DNA of 35,755 bases from Lachnospiraceae bacterium. Its GTDB lineage: Bacteria; Bacillota; Clostridia; Lachnospirales; Lachnospiraceae. Below are positions 25,169-32,645 of the stretch, in pieces; position 1 is the stretch's first letter, and each line of letters begins with the position of its first letter. The stretch is from contig JAIKXH010000054.1 in the NCBI GenBank assembly GCA_024684215.1, positions 1-35,755 of the forward strand. Direction: 5' to 3'. The notes beneath the pieces were generated by a model that was given only the letters and a program-made list of their open reading frames with translations, searched no databases and had not been told where the DNA came from. A program made the position numbers and the translations under genes.

Positions 25169-26317
25169 TTAATCAATATTATAAAAGCTTTTCCTCAAAT
25201 CAATTCCTTTACTTAAAAAGCTCTCAATTGTATTAACGATAGTTTGAGACGTGTTATTTCCTTCGTAAGGATTGACGATTTTAATGCCTTTTATTTCTTT
25301 TGCTTTATTATATGCTTTTTCTATTTCTTCAAATTTGCATTCGCTCTCAATTATTGAGTTTGCTCTGTCTCTCCCCTTTTGTCTATCACCAATGTTTATT
25401 GTGGGAATCCCAAAACTCGGCACTTCTATAATTCCGCTCGATGAATTTCCGACCACAAAATTTGAATGCCTCAGAAGGCTTAAATATCTGACCTGTCCGA
25501 GAGACATGAAGAACCTGCAATGATCTATGTGTTTGTTACAGTATTCTGCCAGCATTCCATTAATCTTTTCACCGTCTTTATCGGAATTGGCGCCTGTAAC
25601 AATAAACATTATCTCATTATGCATATCCATAAAATGCATTATCTCTTCTATCTGGTCTTCCGCTTTAAAATCAGATATAGTCTCCGGATGATATGTCAGA
25701 ACAGCTATGCTTTTGTGGTCAGCAATTCTGATTCCAAGAGACTTTTCCAGTTCATCGGTAGGCAGTGGCGTTAAGTTCTTTATATTTTCAACACCCGGAG
25801 CCCCCACGTTGAAAACTCTTTCAGGATTTTCTCCCATTTGAATAATTCTTCGTCTGTATCTCTCAGTTGCCGTAAAGTGAAGGAAACTCATTTTTGTTAT
25901 GGAATGCCTTATGGCATCATCTATAGCTCCTTCGGTTATTTCTCCCCCATGTATATGTGCAATCGGAATATTGCTAACTGTAGCAGCTGCTGCCACACTT
26001 AACATTTCATACCTGTCGCCCAATATAACTACCATATCCGGATTAGTACTGCCAAAATACTTTCCAAACTCCGAAAGGGCCTTTGCCATAATATCGCTAA
26101 CGCTCAATCCATCGTCTATTCCGATATCTATCTTTGCATCTATATCGAACTTATCTCTTTCAATCTCATCTATTGTATATCCATATTTATTTGATAAATG
26201 TGTTCCGGTAACAACAAGCATAAGCCTGATATCTTTCGAATTATCAAGCTTGGTAATAATTGGCCTTAAAAGCCCATATTCTGCTCTGGTTGCAGTCACC
26301 ACACATACCTTATACAT
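25169..26317 (-). CDS. legG: LegG NDP-sugar hydrolysing 2-epimerase (NeuC family)
   Basis: A 382-residue member of the UDP-GlcNAc 2-epimerase (hydrolysing) family, GT-B fold. It starts YKVCVVTATRAEYGLLRPII and contains VILGDRYEML, IAHIHGGEITEGAIDDAIRH, and VGNSSSGIIEVPSFGIPTIN followed by IGDRQKGR, all characteristic of NeuC/LegG/PseG-adjacent enzymes. It releases 2,4-diacetamido-2,4,6-trideoxymannose from the nucleotide sugar for LegI. The ATG comes one base after the legI stop, with GGAG inside the end of legI. NeuC of the sialic acid pathway is the look-alike; neighbours decide for LegG. Confidence 0.9.
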   Translation of the reverse strand: MYKVCVVTATRAEYGLLRPIITKLDNSKDIRLMLVVTGTHLSNKYGYTIDEIERDKFDIDAKIDIGIDDGLSVSDIMAKALSEFGKYFGSTNPDMVVILGDRYEMLSVAAAATVSNIPIAHIHGGEITEGAIDDAIRHSITKMSFLHFTATERYRRRIIQMGENPERVFNVGAPGVENIKNLTPLPTDELEKSLGIRIADHKSIAVLTYHPETISDFKAEDQIEEIMHFMDMHNEIMFIVTGANSDKDGEKINGMLAEYCNKHIDHCRFFMSLGQVRYLSLLRHSNFVVGNSSSGIIEVPSFGIPTINIGDRQKGRDRANSIIESECKFEEIEKAYNKAKEIKGIKIVNPYEGNNTSQTIVNTIESFLSKGIDLRKSFYNID

Positions 26318-26318
26318 A

Positions 26319-27326
26319 TTACAACTCCGATATATCTATTATATCGTCCTCTTTATAACTTTTTTTAGCACTCTTTCCGATTAAATTGTCCCATTTCATA
26401 GGAGATATTCCGCTTCCGGGACGCTTGGCGGTTATGTTCTCTTCTGTAAAACACTCTCCTTCTGATATATCGCACTTAGCAACGATACTTTTCCTCGCAA
26501 CTTTCATATTTCCCTTTTCGGAATCCGAAGGTGTCTTATCTCCCGTTCCGAGAGCCATCTCTATGTTTCTTATCTGACTGACCATACTTTTTAGTTCACC
26601 GGGTTCAAGACTGGCCTTATGGTCCGGCCCATCCATTGTTTTATCAAGCGTAAAATGCTTTTCTATAACGCTCGCGCCCATTGCAACAGCAGCTACCGGC
26701 ACCTCCGTTCCCAGTGTATGATCAGAGTAACCGACGTCACATCCAAACTTTTCTTTTAAGGATAACATCGCCCTCAGATTTACATCAGAAAAAGGAGTTG
26801 GATACTGAGTATTGCAGTGCAATAATATGATTCTTTGCGTGCCAAAGCGTTTAAGCACCTTGAACGCGTCTTCTACATCCTCCATTGTACTCATTCCGGT
26901 CGAAAGAATTACATCTTTTCCGGTTTTTCCTACTGCTCTTAAGAGTTCATAGTTAGTAATATCTCCGGATGAAAGCTTTATGCAGTCGACTCCGAGCTCT
27001 ACCAGATATTCAAGGCTGTCTGTATCAAAGGGCGTTGAAAGAAATTTAATGCCCTTTTTATCGCAATGATTCTTGATTGTCCTATGCATCTCGTCTGTCA
27101 ATTCCAATCTTTTAAGCATATCCTGCTGAGTCTCGGCCGAATCGGTTGTCTGCTTTTGATATTCTGCTTTAGGAGCCTCTTTTACAGTAAGTTTATTGCT
27201 TTTAAAGGTTTGAAATTTTACATAATCGGCACCGGCCTCCGCTGCGGCATCCACCAATTTTAAAGCCAAATCAAGCCTGCCGTTATGATTAACCCCGGCC
27301 TCTGCAATTATTACAACGTTATTCAT
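26319..27326 (-). CDS. legI: LegI N,N'-diacetyllegionaminate synthase (NeuB family)
   Basis: A 335-residue NeuB-family synthase that condenses the diacetamido-mannose with phosphoenolpyruvate. It starts VVIIAEAGVNHNGRLDLALK, contains ADYVKFQTFKSNKL, FLSTPFD, ILSTGMSTMEDV, ILLHCNTQYPTPFSDVNL and GYSDHTLGTEVPVAAVAMGA, and ends with the antifreeze-like SAF domain (about 275-335; RPGSGISPMKWDNLIGK). It overlaps the upstream sulfatase-like gene by 8 bp and has no Shine-Dalgarno before its ATG, so translation probably depends on ribosomes finishing that upstream frame. Confidence 0.92.
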   Translation of the reverse strand: MNNVVIIAEAGVNHNGRLDLALKLVDAAAEAGADYVKFQTFKSNKLTVKEAPKAEYQKQTTDSAETQQDMLKRLELTDEMHRTIKNHCDKKGIKFLSTPFDTDSLEYLVELGVDCIKLSSGDITNYELLRAVGKTGKDVILSTGMSTMEDVEDAFKVLKRFGTQRIILLHCNTQYPTPFSDVNLRAMLSLKEKFGCDVGYSDHTLGTEVPVAAVAMGASVIEKHFTLDKTMDGPDHKASLEPGELKSMVSQIRNIEMALGTGDKTPSDSEKGNMKVARKSIVAKCDISEGECFTEENITAKRPGSGISPMKWDNLIGKSAKKSYKEDDIIDISEL

Positions 27327-28014
27327 ACATTAAAATGGGCGCAATATGGTTTAAAACTATCGATAAGTAATAGTCTTCTTTTTCCTTATCGTGTATCTTA
27401 TTGTCACTCATATCCTCCATCCAATAATTATAGTCTTTAAGATAAAATCTACCGTCATCCATAACAGGTTCATTACAATAAAAATAAAAAGATACTGAAT
27501 CATCCGGTGAAAATACCGCCGCCTGGTAAGGATCCCCTGGATGTATGCTCTCTGTATAAGCGTATTCTCGACTTTTTCCCCCAAATACTTCAGGGAGATT
27601 TCCGTCTGTTTTCTCTTTTATATCACTTATTCCGGAAATTTTTCTCAGTATATATGCATAGTCCAAGGCCGACACTGCTTCTTTGCAGTATCCCACTCCA
27701 TCAGCCAATCCTCCTCTGAACATCATGGGAACATTCGATCTTTCTGAAGCTAAAAAATGTGCTTCACTGTTTTCTATAAGATATCCCTGACCGTGATCTG
27801 AAAACAAAGAAACCTCAACATCATCGGAATCAAAACATTCCTCTATATGTTGGAAAAGAACATGCAACCACTTGTCTATATATTTGGCCATTGTAATATA
27901 TGCGAATTTATCATCATAGCTATACTTTTGTTTTACAGATGTACTTCCTTTTTCATGGTATTTACGGTTTTCCAGAGGAATATCTCTTTGGACCGAGAAC
28001 GGTAGCTCTAGCAT
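27319..28014 (-). CDS. C-terminal half of a sulfatase/alkaline-phosphatase-superfamily protein (truncated)
   Basis: A 231-residue protein corresponding only to the second half of a sulfatase-type fold. It has the DKWLHVLFQHIEEC helix, the metal-binding SLFSDHGQGYL and the following EAHF histidine, then a C-terminal tail rich in aromatic residues. The N-terminal half, which would hold the first metal-binding aspartates and the Ser/Cys/Thr nucleophile, is missing; the upstream 18 bp leave no room for it and the neighbouring frame is a complete glycosyltransferase. Even so, the ORF is intact and has a clean GGAGG ribosome binding site. It may be a degraded remnant kept for translational coupling to legI, or a non-catalytic binding module. 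Sulfatase or phospho-sugar transferase activity by itself is unlikely. Confidence 0.6.
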   Translation of the reverse strand: MLELPFSVQRDIPLENRKYHEKGSTSVKQKYSYDDKFAYITMAKYIDKWLHVLFQHIEECFDSDDVEVSLFSDHGQGYLIENSEAHFLASERSNVPMMFRGGLADGVGYCKEAVSALDYAYILRKISGISDIKEKTDGNLPEVFGGKSREYAYTESIHPGDPYQAAVFSPDDSVSFYFYCNEPVMDDGRFYLKDYNYWMEDMSDNKIHDKEKEDYYLSIVLNHIAPILMYE

Positions 28015-28032
28015 AAAGCATATCCTCCGTAT

Positions 28033-30024
28033 TTATTCTGAATATGGATCGAAGCCCCACTTTGCAACGAATTTCCTATGATTCTCCATCACAAGTTCTT
28101 GAGCTTTTTCATACTGAAGTCCAAAGCTCTTTGACCCATAATGGTATATATAAGAGTTACGACACATCACCGGTTTTGCACCTTCGATTTTTGCCCTTTG
28201 ACATAAATCATTATCTTCAAAATATCCCATTCCAAAGATAGGATCAAATCCTCCGGTTTTATCTATAACGCATCTTCTAAATGCAAGTGCAAACCCGGAA
28301 AGCCATGCTCTCTCTTCGTATGGCTCATCCATAAGTACATTGTTTTCATTTGCAAAGAGCAAATACTCCTTTAATGTATCAAAAGTTTTAAGCGGAGGTT
28401 GTCCGCTGCCCTCGTAATTTGTGCAGCAACCTGCCACAACTTTTCCTTCATCACTAAGCGTTCTGTCATACAGTGCCATCCTGATCCAAAACATAGAACC
28501 GGGTGTAACAATTGTGTCATTGTTGAGGAATATAATATCATTTTCCGGATTTGCTTTCTCTAGTCCGATATTTGATCCGGCTCCAAATCCCAAATTCTCT
28601 GTATTTTTTATGAGTTTTATATCAAGCTGCCCTTCAAGCCATGATGTGATTCCATCCGTGGATGCATTATCCACAACCACGATCTCTCTACCGGATTCAG
28701 GAACTGTTCTTCGTATGCTTCTTATGCAGTCCTCCATTATATCCTTGTTATTCCATGAAACAATTACAAATGAAAGCGGTCTGACATTTATCTCATACTG
28801 TGATATCAGATTTTCTTTCATCTGACCTATTTGCTTTTTATCATTTGCATCTGTACAAATAAACTCTGCATACTCATAGCAAAGAAAGGTCTTGTCCGGA
28901 TTATCTTCTTTTAAGAGATAGTACTCTCCCAAAAGTACATACAGCTCATAATTATTTATATTATCGCTTAATCCCTTTTTAAGCGCAGCAAACATACCTT
29001 CCCAGTCTTCATTTTGTCCGGGCTCATAGGCAGCCAAAACGTTTTCTCTGTCTTTATCCGCATCACCCGAAAAAGCGTTCCACTCCTCTTTGTAGCCATC
29101 GGTGAATTCTTCCTGGGCAATTTGAAGCATCTGCCTTGCCGATAGTTTTTCCTGATACTTCGGATTATTGAATAGATTATCGTGATCCTCTCTTACAGTT
29201 TGATTCTTTTCAAAAGAAATTGCATCAAAGCTCTCCGACAGCCACTTATAATCTCTATCCGTCATTTGTTCAGGATGGAAAAATTCGGCTCCCAGTCTAA
29301 ATGAATGCCATTCTCTAAGTCTGTAAGCATTGGGATTGGTTATAGCCACAAAGGTTCCATAAGTTTCAAACTCTGAAAAAGCTGCATCTTGAATCTTTGA
29401 AGCCGGTATTGATCTCAAAATCTTTTCATAGAACTTTGTCCCCGGAAGCTCAGGATTACCTTCAATCGTCTTTATAAGTTTCTTCATTAAATCCGTCTTC
29501 ATGAGCATATGCTCTGAAATAAATGAGGGGGCTATGACTTTTTTTGCGCCGGGCAGTATTTTTGAAAGTGTAGTAAAATACTCTTCATGGTATTCCTGTT
29601 TAACATCCAAAAACGGAGTTACTCCGTCATCTGCAAATATCGAGAACCCTTTACACGGCACAGTATCACCATCCCACATAAAATAATATTCGTCCTCGCA
29701 TCTATTTGCATATTCCATTTTAAGGAATTGCTGATAGTACCATCCCACAATACCTCTCGGAAGTTTTCTGCCCGCAAGGATTTCTTTCACAATATCTTCT
29801 ACAATGGCATAAACCTCTTCAAACGAGATGAGGTCATCCTCATTTATAAATCCTGCCTTGTCCCCAAGTCCCTCTTTTTCAACCAGTTCCCCAAGTGCCT
29901 TGCTTCCAACAAAAAAAACTTTGTTAGCAGGAAGATTTTCAAGCAGTCTCTTTCTTCCAAATACTGTTCTTTCAAAATCTTGTGGGGTAACAACTACTAA
30001 TGCGTTATATTTTTTGACATCCAT
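28033..30024 (-). CDS. DUF6492-like plus GT2 double-domain glycosyltransferase
   Basis: A 663-residue fusion. Residues 1-290 resemble the DUF6492 glycosyltransferase family: LVVVTPQDFERT, GWYYQQFLKMEYA (94-106) and the acidic WDGDTVP (117-123), which is the likely DXD. A linker (about 295-410) with TPR-like helices (YELYVLLGEYYLLKEDNP) leads to a GT2 domain (from 417): SFVIVSWNNKDIMEDCI, VVVDNASTDG, NTENLGFGAGSNIGL, FLNNDTIVTPG (Asp503 as nucleotide-metal ligand) and FGMGYFEDNDLCQRA. Two active sites suggest it adds two successive sugars. AGGGGA precedes the ATG, 13 bp after a CgeB-type gene. Donors and acceptor are not determinable. Confidence 0.83.
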   Translation of the reverse strand: MDVKKYNALVVVTPQDFERTVFGRKRLLENLPANKVFFVGSKALGELVEKEGLGDKAGFINEDDLISFEEVYAIVEDIVKEILAGRKLPRGIVGWYYQQFLKMEYANRCEDEYYFMWDGDTVPCKGFSIFADDGVTPFLDVKQEYHEEYFTTLSKILPGAKKVIAPSFISEHMLMKTDLMKKLIKTIEGNPELPGTKFYEKILRSIPASKIQDAAFSEFETYGTFVAITNPNAYRLREWHSFRLGAEFFHPEQMTDRDYKWLSESFDAISFEKNQTVREDHDNLFNNPKYQEKLSARQMLQIAQEEFTDGYKEEWNAFSGDADKDRENVLAAYEPGQNEDWEGMFAALKKGLSDNINNYELYVLLGEYYLLKEDNPDKTFLCYEYAEFICTDANDKKQIGQMKENLISQYEINVRPLSFVIVSWNNKDIMEDCIRSIRRTVPESGREIVVVDNASTDGITSWLEGQLDIKLIKNTENLGFGAGSNIGLEKANPENDIIFLNNDTIVTPGSMFWIRMALYDRTLSDEGKVVAGCCTNYEGSGQPPLKTFDTLKEYLLFANENNVLMDEPYEERAWLSGFALAFRRCVIDKTGGFDPIFGMGYFEDNDLCQRAKIEGAKPVMCRNSYIYHYGSKSFGLQYEKAQELVMENHRKFVAKWGFDPYSE

Positions 30025-30037
30025 AATATATAGTCCC

Positions 30038-31231
30038 CTATACCCGGTTTTCTATACTTTCCAGCACAGTTTTAATCATTGTACTGACTCTGTTAACAAC
30101 CTGATTGTTCTCCTTTGCAAACAAGTATCCCGCATTGGCTATTTCCAGTCTTTCATCTTCATGTGTCAGGTAATAGCTAATAAGTTCTTCAGCTTCTTCA
30201 GCAGTTTCGTAGGCTGCTAAATGCTTTCCGATTTCCAGATATTTCGGTAACTCACTTTGATAATTACTAAGCAAAAAACCTCCACTTCCAAGTACATCCC
30301 ATATTCTTTGAGGTAGTCCTATCTTAATAGCTCTCATAGTATGATTTATATTGATTTTGCTTTCCCTGAAAACTAATGGCATTTCTTTTAACGATGATAC
30401 ACCGCCATGAATATTGACGCCTTTAAGCAAAAATGTGTCACTTCTTGTAAAAAAATGTATATCTGCTATTTTTGCTATTCTATTCAAAAAAAGTACTCTG
30501 TCAATATGCGTTATGTGATAGCTTAGATAATTATTGACCGCTACAAATCTGTCTGTATTGACCACATTCATCATTGCAGGATAAAAATTCTTATCACATT
30601 TTTTTAGTTCGTCTATAACCTCTTCCGTAACGCAGTCTTCCAAAAGCTCCTGACCGTGAAATAACAATTGAGCCTCTATTAGCCCATCGCAATAACCCTG
30701 CGTTCTTTTGGAAAGGCAGCTCCTAATATCCATATAAGAGTCTTTTTCGTTGTACAGCGAGCCCACAAAAGACACATCATATTTATAGTTTATTGATTCA
30801 AAATCAGGTTTTCCTATTGTATTATCGATTCTATTTACATCTACTCCCAAAGGCAAATGATATATGCAATCCGGATTATAATCCTTCACATCCTCGTATT
30901 GGCTTTGGTCGAACAAAAACACTCTGTTGTACGGACTTTTAATTGTCGTCGAAAAAAGCTCTACCACAGGACAGTCAACGCTGACGCATACGTATAAATA
31001 CTTTAGCTTTTCACATACCATAGCTATAAACGGAAAATAATTTATACTGAAAATAAACAGTGGCTTTTCAGTTAATACTTTCTCCCCTAATATCTCTACT
31101 TTTTTTTCGAGAGTCAGATTCTTTGCCAGCATTTCTATCTCTATCGTTGAAACCTCTAATCCTATGGTTTTAAAAGCTTCTATATAATCAGGTTCGCATA
31201 TGCTGTTGTATCGATAAAACAAAGCTCTCAA
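30038..31231 (-). CDS. CgeB-family glycosyltransferase (copy 3 of 3), TTG start
   Basis: A 397-residue member of the CgeB/DUF3880-Glyco_trans_1_2 family. It starts with TTG (read as Met) nine bases after AAGGAG and continues RALFYRYNSICEPDY. The signature reads IGLPQRIWDVLGSGGFLLSNYQ then ELPKYLEIGKHLAAYET. It differs more from the other two copies: CVSVDCPVVE replaces ISWIYDSP, and the IPLR before the GAGG motif is LPQR. It therefore probably uses a different donor or acceptor. It lies between a GT2-methyltransferase gene and the DUF6492-GT2 gene. Confidence 0.82.
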   Translation of the reverse strand: MRALFYRYNSICEPDYIEAFKTIGLEVSTIEIEMLAKNLTLEKKVEILGEKVLTEKPLFIFSINYFPFIAMVCEKLKYLYVCVSVDCPVVELFSTTIKSPYNRVFLFDQSQYEDVKDYNPDCIYHLPLGVDVNRIDNTIGKPDFESINYKYDVSFVGSLYNEKDSYMDIRSCLSKRTQGYCDGLIEAQLLFHGQELLEDCVTEEVIDELKKCDKNFYPAMMNVVNTDRFVAVNNYLSYHITHIDRVLFLNRIAKIADIHFFTRSDTFLLKGVNIHGGVSSLKEMPLVFRESKININHTMRAIKIGLPQRIWDVLGSGGFLLSNYQSELPKYLEIGKHLAAYETAEEAEELISYYLTHEDERLEIANAGYLFAKENNQVVNRVSTMIKTVLESIENRV

Positions 31232-31259
31232 TATGCTAAGCTCCTTTTAGTTTAATTAA

Positions 31260-32645
31260 TTATAGCCTTGCTATTACTATATACTGAAAAGTCTCATACA
31301 TATGCCTTTCGGCCGATGGTTCAAGCGCCAGAAGCCCATCAATGAGTTTTCTTTCCCTGTCTGATATGTCTCCTTTTAACGGCAATACCCCTTCAATGCT
31401 ATATCCTGTTTCCGTAAAAATCTTTATGATCTCATTAAATGTAAACAAATGTATATGTGTTTTATCAAGCAGTCCGGTTTCTGTGTAAGTAAAATCTCCT
31501 TTTAACAGTTGCTTCATAACTGATATATTCATCAGATTAGGAATGCTTGCAACTACTTTTCCATCTGGTTTAAGAATTCTTTTAACGTACTCGAGGGTTC
31601 GCTTTGGGTTATGCAAATGCTCAAGTACATCTCCAAAGATTACGTAGTCAAAACTATGCGGTTCTACCGGAATGTTTTCTTCTTCTATATTTGACACAAA
31701 TGCGCCATCGGTAATACGACTTGCAATCTTAACGGCAAGCTCGGATATATCACATCCGTATATTTTTGCATCAGGGATCTTATTCTTTATGCCAAGTAGT
31801 GTTGCTCCGCAATCACACCCTATTTCTATAACCCTTACATCTTTTTTGCCGTCCGAGTTTATCTCATTTAGAATATGCGGATTAGCCGTCATATTAAAAT
31901 AATGTGTTCCCCATATTCCTTCCAATATAGAGTTATCTTTCTCTATATACTGAAGTGTTCTGACATTTTCGGAAAACTTCACCTGCTTCTCATACAACAG
32001 ACTATCTCTTCTGACTACAGTTTTTAGGTTCTTAAAAATAAGCTGAATCGCTAAATCCTTAACCAATACATAAAGTGAAACGATATTATCATTAAACCTT
32101 ATTTCAGCTTGCTTTAATAATTCCGTTCTGATCAAGAATACACCACTTTCAATTCCAAGTACAATCTCAGGTCTATCATTGGAATGTATGGTCATATAGG
32201 AGATTGCTTCTTCTATGGTTTGTACCTTTTCGCTGGTTTGCTGTTGATATTCTTCAGCCCAGACGGTTACAGGTCCGACAACTGCGACATTTTCACCACA
32301 ACCAAAACCATCCAACATTCGCTCCAGGCATCCGGGCAAAAGAATGAACCTACTCTGCATAATGAGTACATCACCAGTTAATTCAAAGCCTTCAATTACC
32401 TGGTTCAAGACACTTCCCCAAGGCTCTAATCCATTTTCCATATAGGCATATGAAATATCTTCCTGCCCCTGTGCCCATTCTCCCAAGCCGTCAGTTGAAG
32501 CGTTATCTACCAAAATTACATTCAACTCCAAATCGGTTTCATAATTTCTAATGCTCTCAATAGCAGCAATCGCATCCTCTTTTTCATTATTCGCCAAAAC
32601 CAGAATGGTCACTTTTCTCTCCTTAAATATCCTATGTTTTATCAT
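31260..32645 (-). CDS. GT2-like domain lacking DXD fused to a class I SAM methyltransferase
   Basis: A 461-residue fusion. Residues 11-215 look like a GT2 domain (VTILVLANNEKEDA, VILVDNASTDGLGEW), but where the metal-binding motif is expected the sequence reads VLIMQSRFILLPG (93-105); the family member at 28033 has IIFLNNDTIVTPG at the same place. The acidic ligand is thus missing. Residues about 268-420 form a SAM methyltransferase: motif I VIEIGCDCGA (272-281), YGCDI, YVIFGDVLEHLHNP (334-347), and LKPDGKVVASIPN. Likely an O- or N-methyltransferase for a glycan residue, with the degenerate GT domain binding the sugar (inference). Its ATG overlaps the upstream stop in ATGA. Confidence 0.8.
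   Translation of the reverse strand: MIKHRIFKERKVTILVLANNEKEDAIAAIESIRNYETDLELNVILVDNASTDGLGEWAQGQEDISYAYMENGLEPWGSVLNQVIEGFELTGDVLIMQSRFILLPGCLERMLDGFGCGENVAVVGPVTVWAEEYQQQTSEKVQTIEEAISYMTIHSNDRPEIVLGIESGVFLIRTELLKQAEIRFNDNIVSLYVLVKDLAIQLIFKNLKTVVRRDSLLYEKQVKFSENVRTLQYIEKDNSILEGIWGTHYFNMTANPHILNEINSDGKKDVRVIEIGCDCGATLLGIKNKIPDAKIYGCDISELAVKIASRITDGAFVSNIEEENIPVEPHSFDYVIFGDVLEHLHNPKRTLEYVKRILKPDGKVVASIPNLMNISVMKQLLKGDFTYTETGLLDKTHIHLFTFNEIIKIFTETGYSIEGVLPLKGDISDRERKLIDGLLALEPSAERHMYETFQYIVIARL

Noticed and set aside
20578-27326. Reading the operon as N-acetylneuraminic (sialic) acid synthesis
   Set aside because: NeuB-, NeuC- and NeuA-like genes alone would allow it, but the 4,6-dehydratase, 4-aminotransferase and PtmE-type genes point to legionaminic acid.
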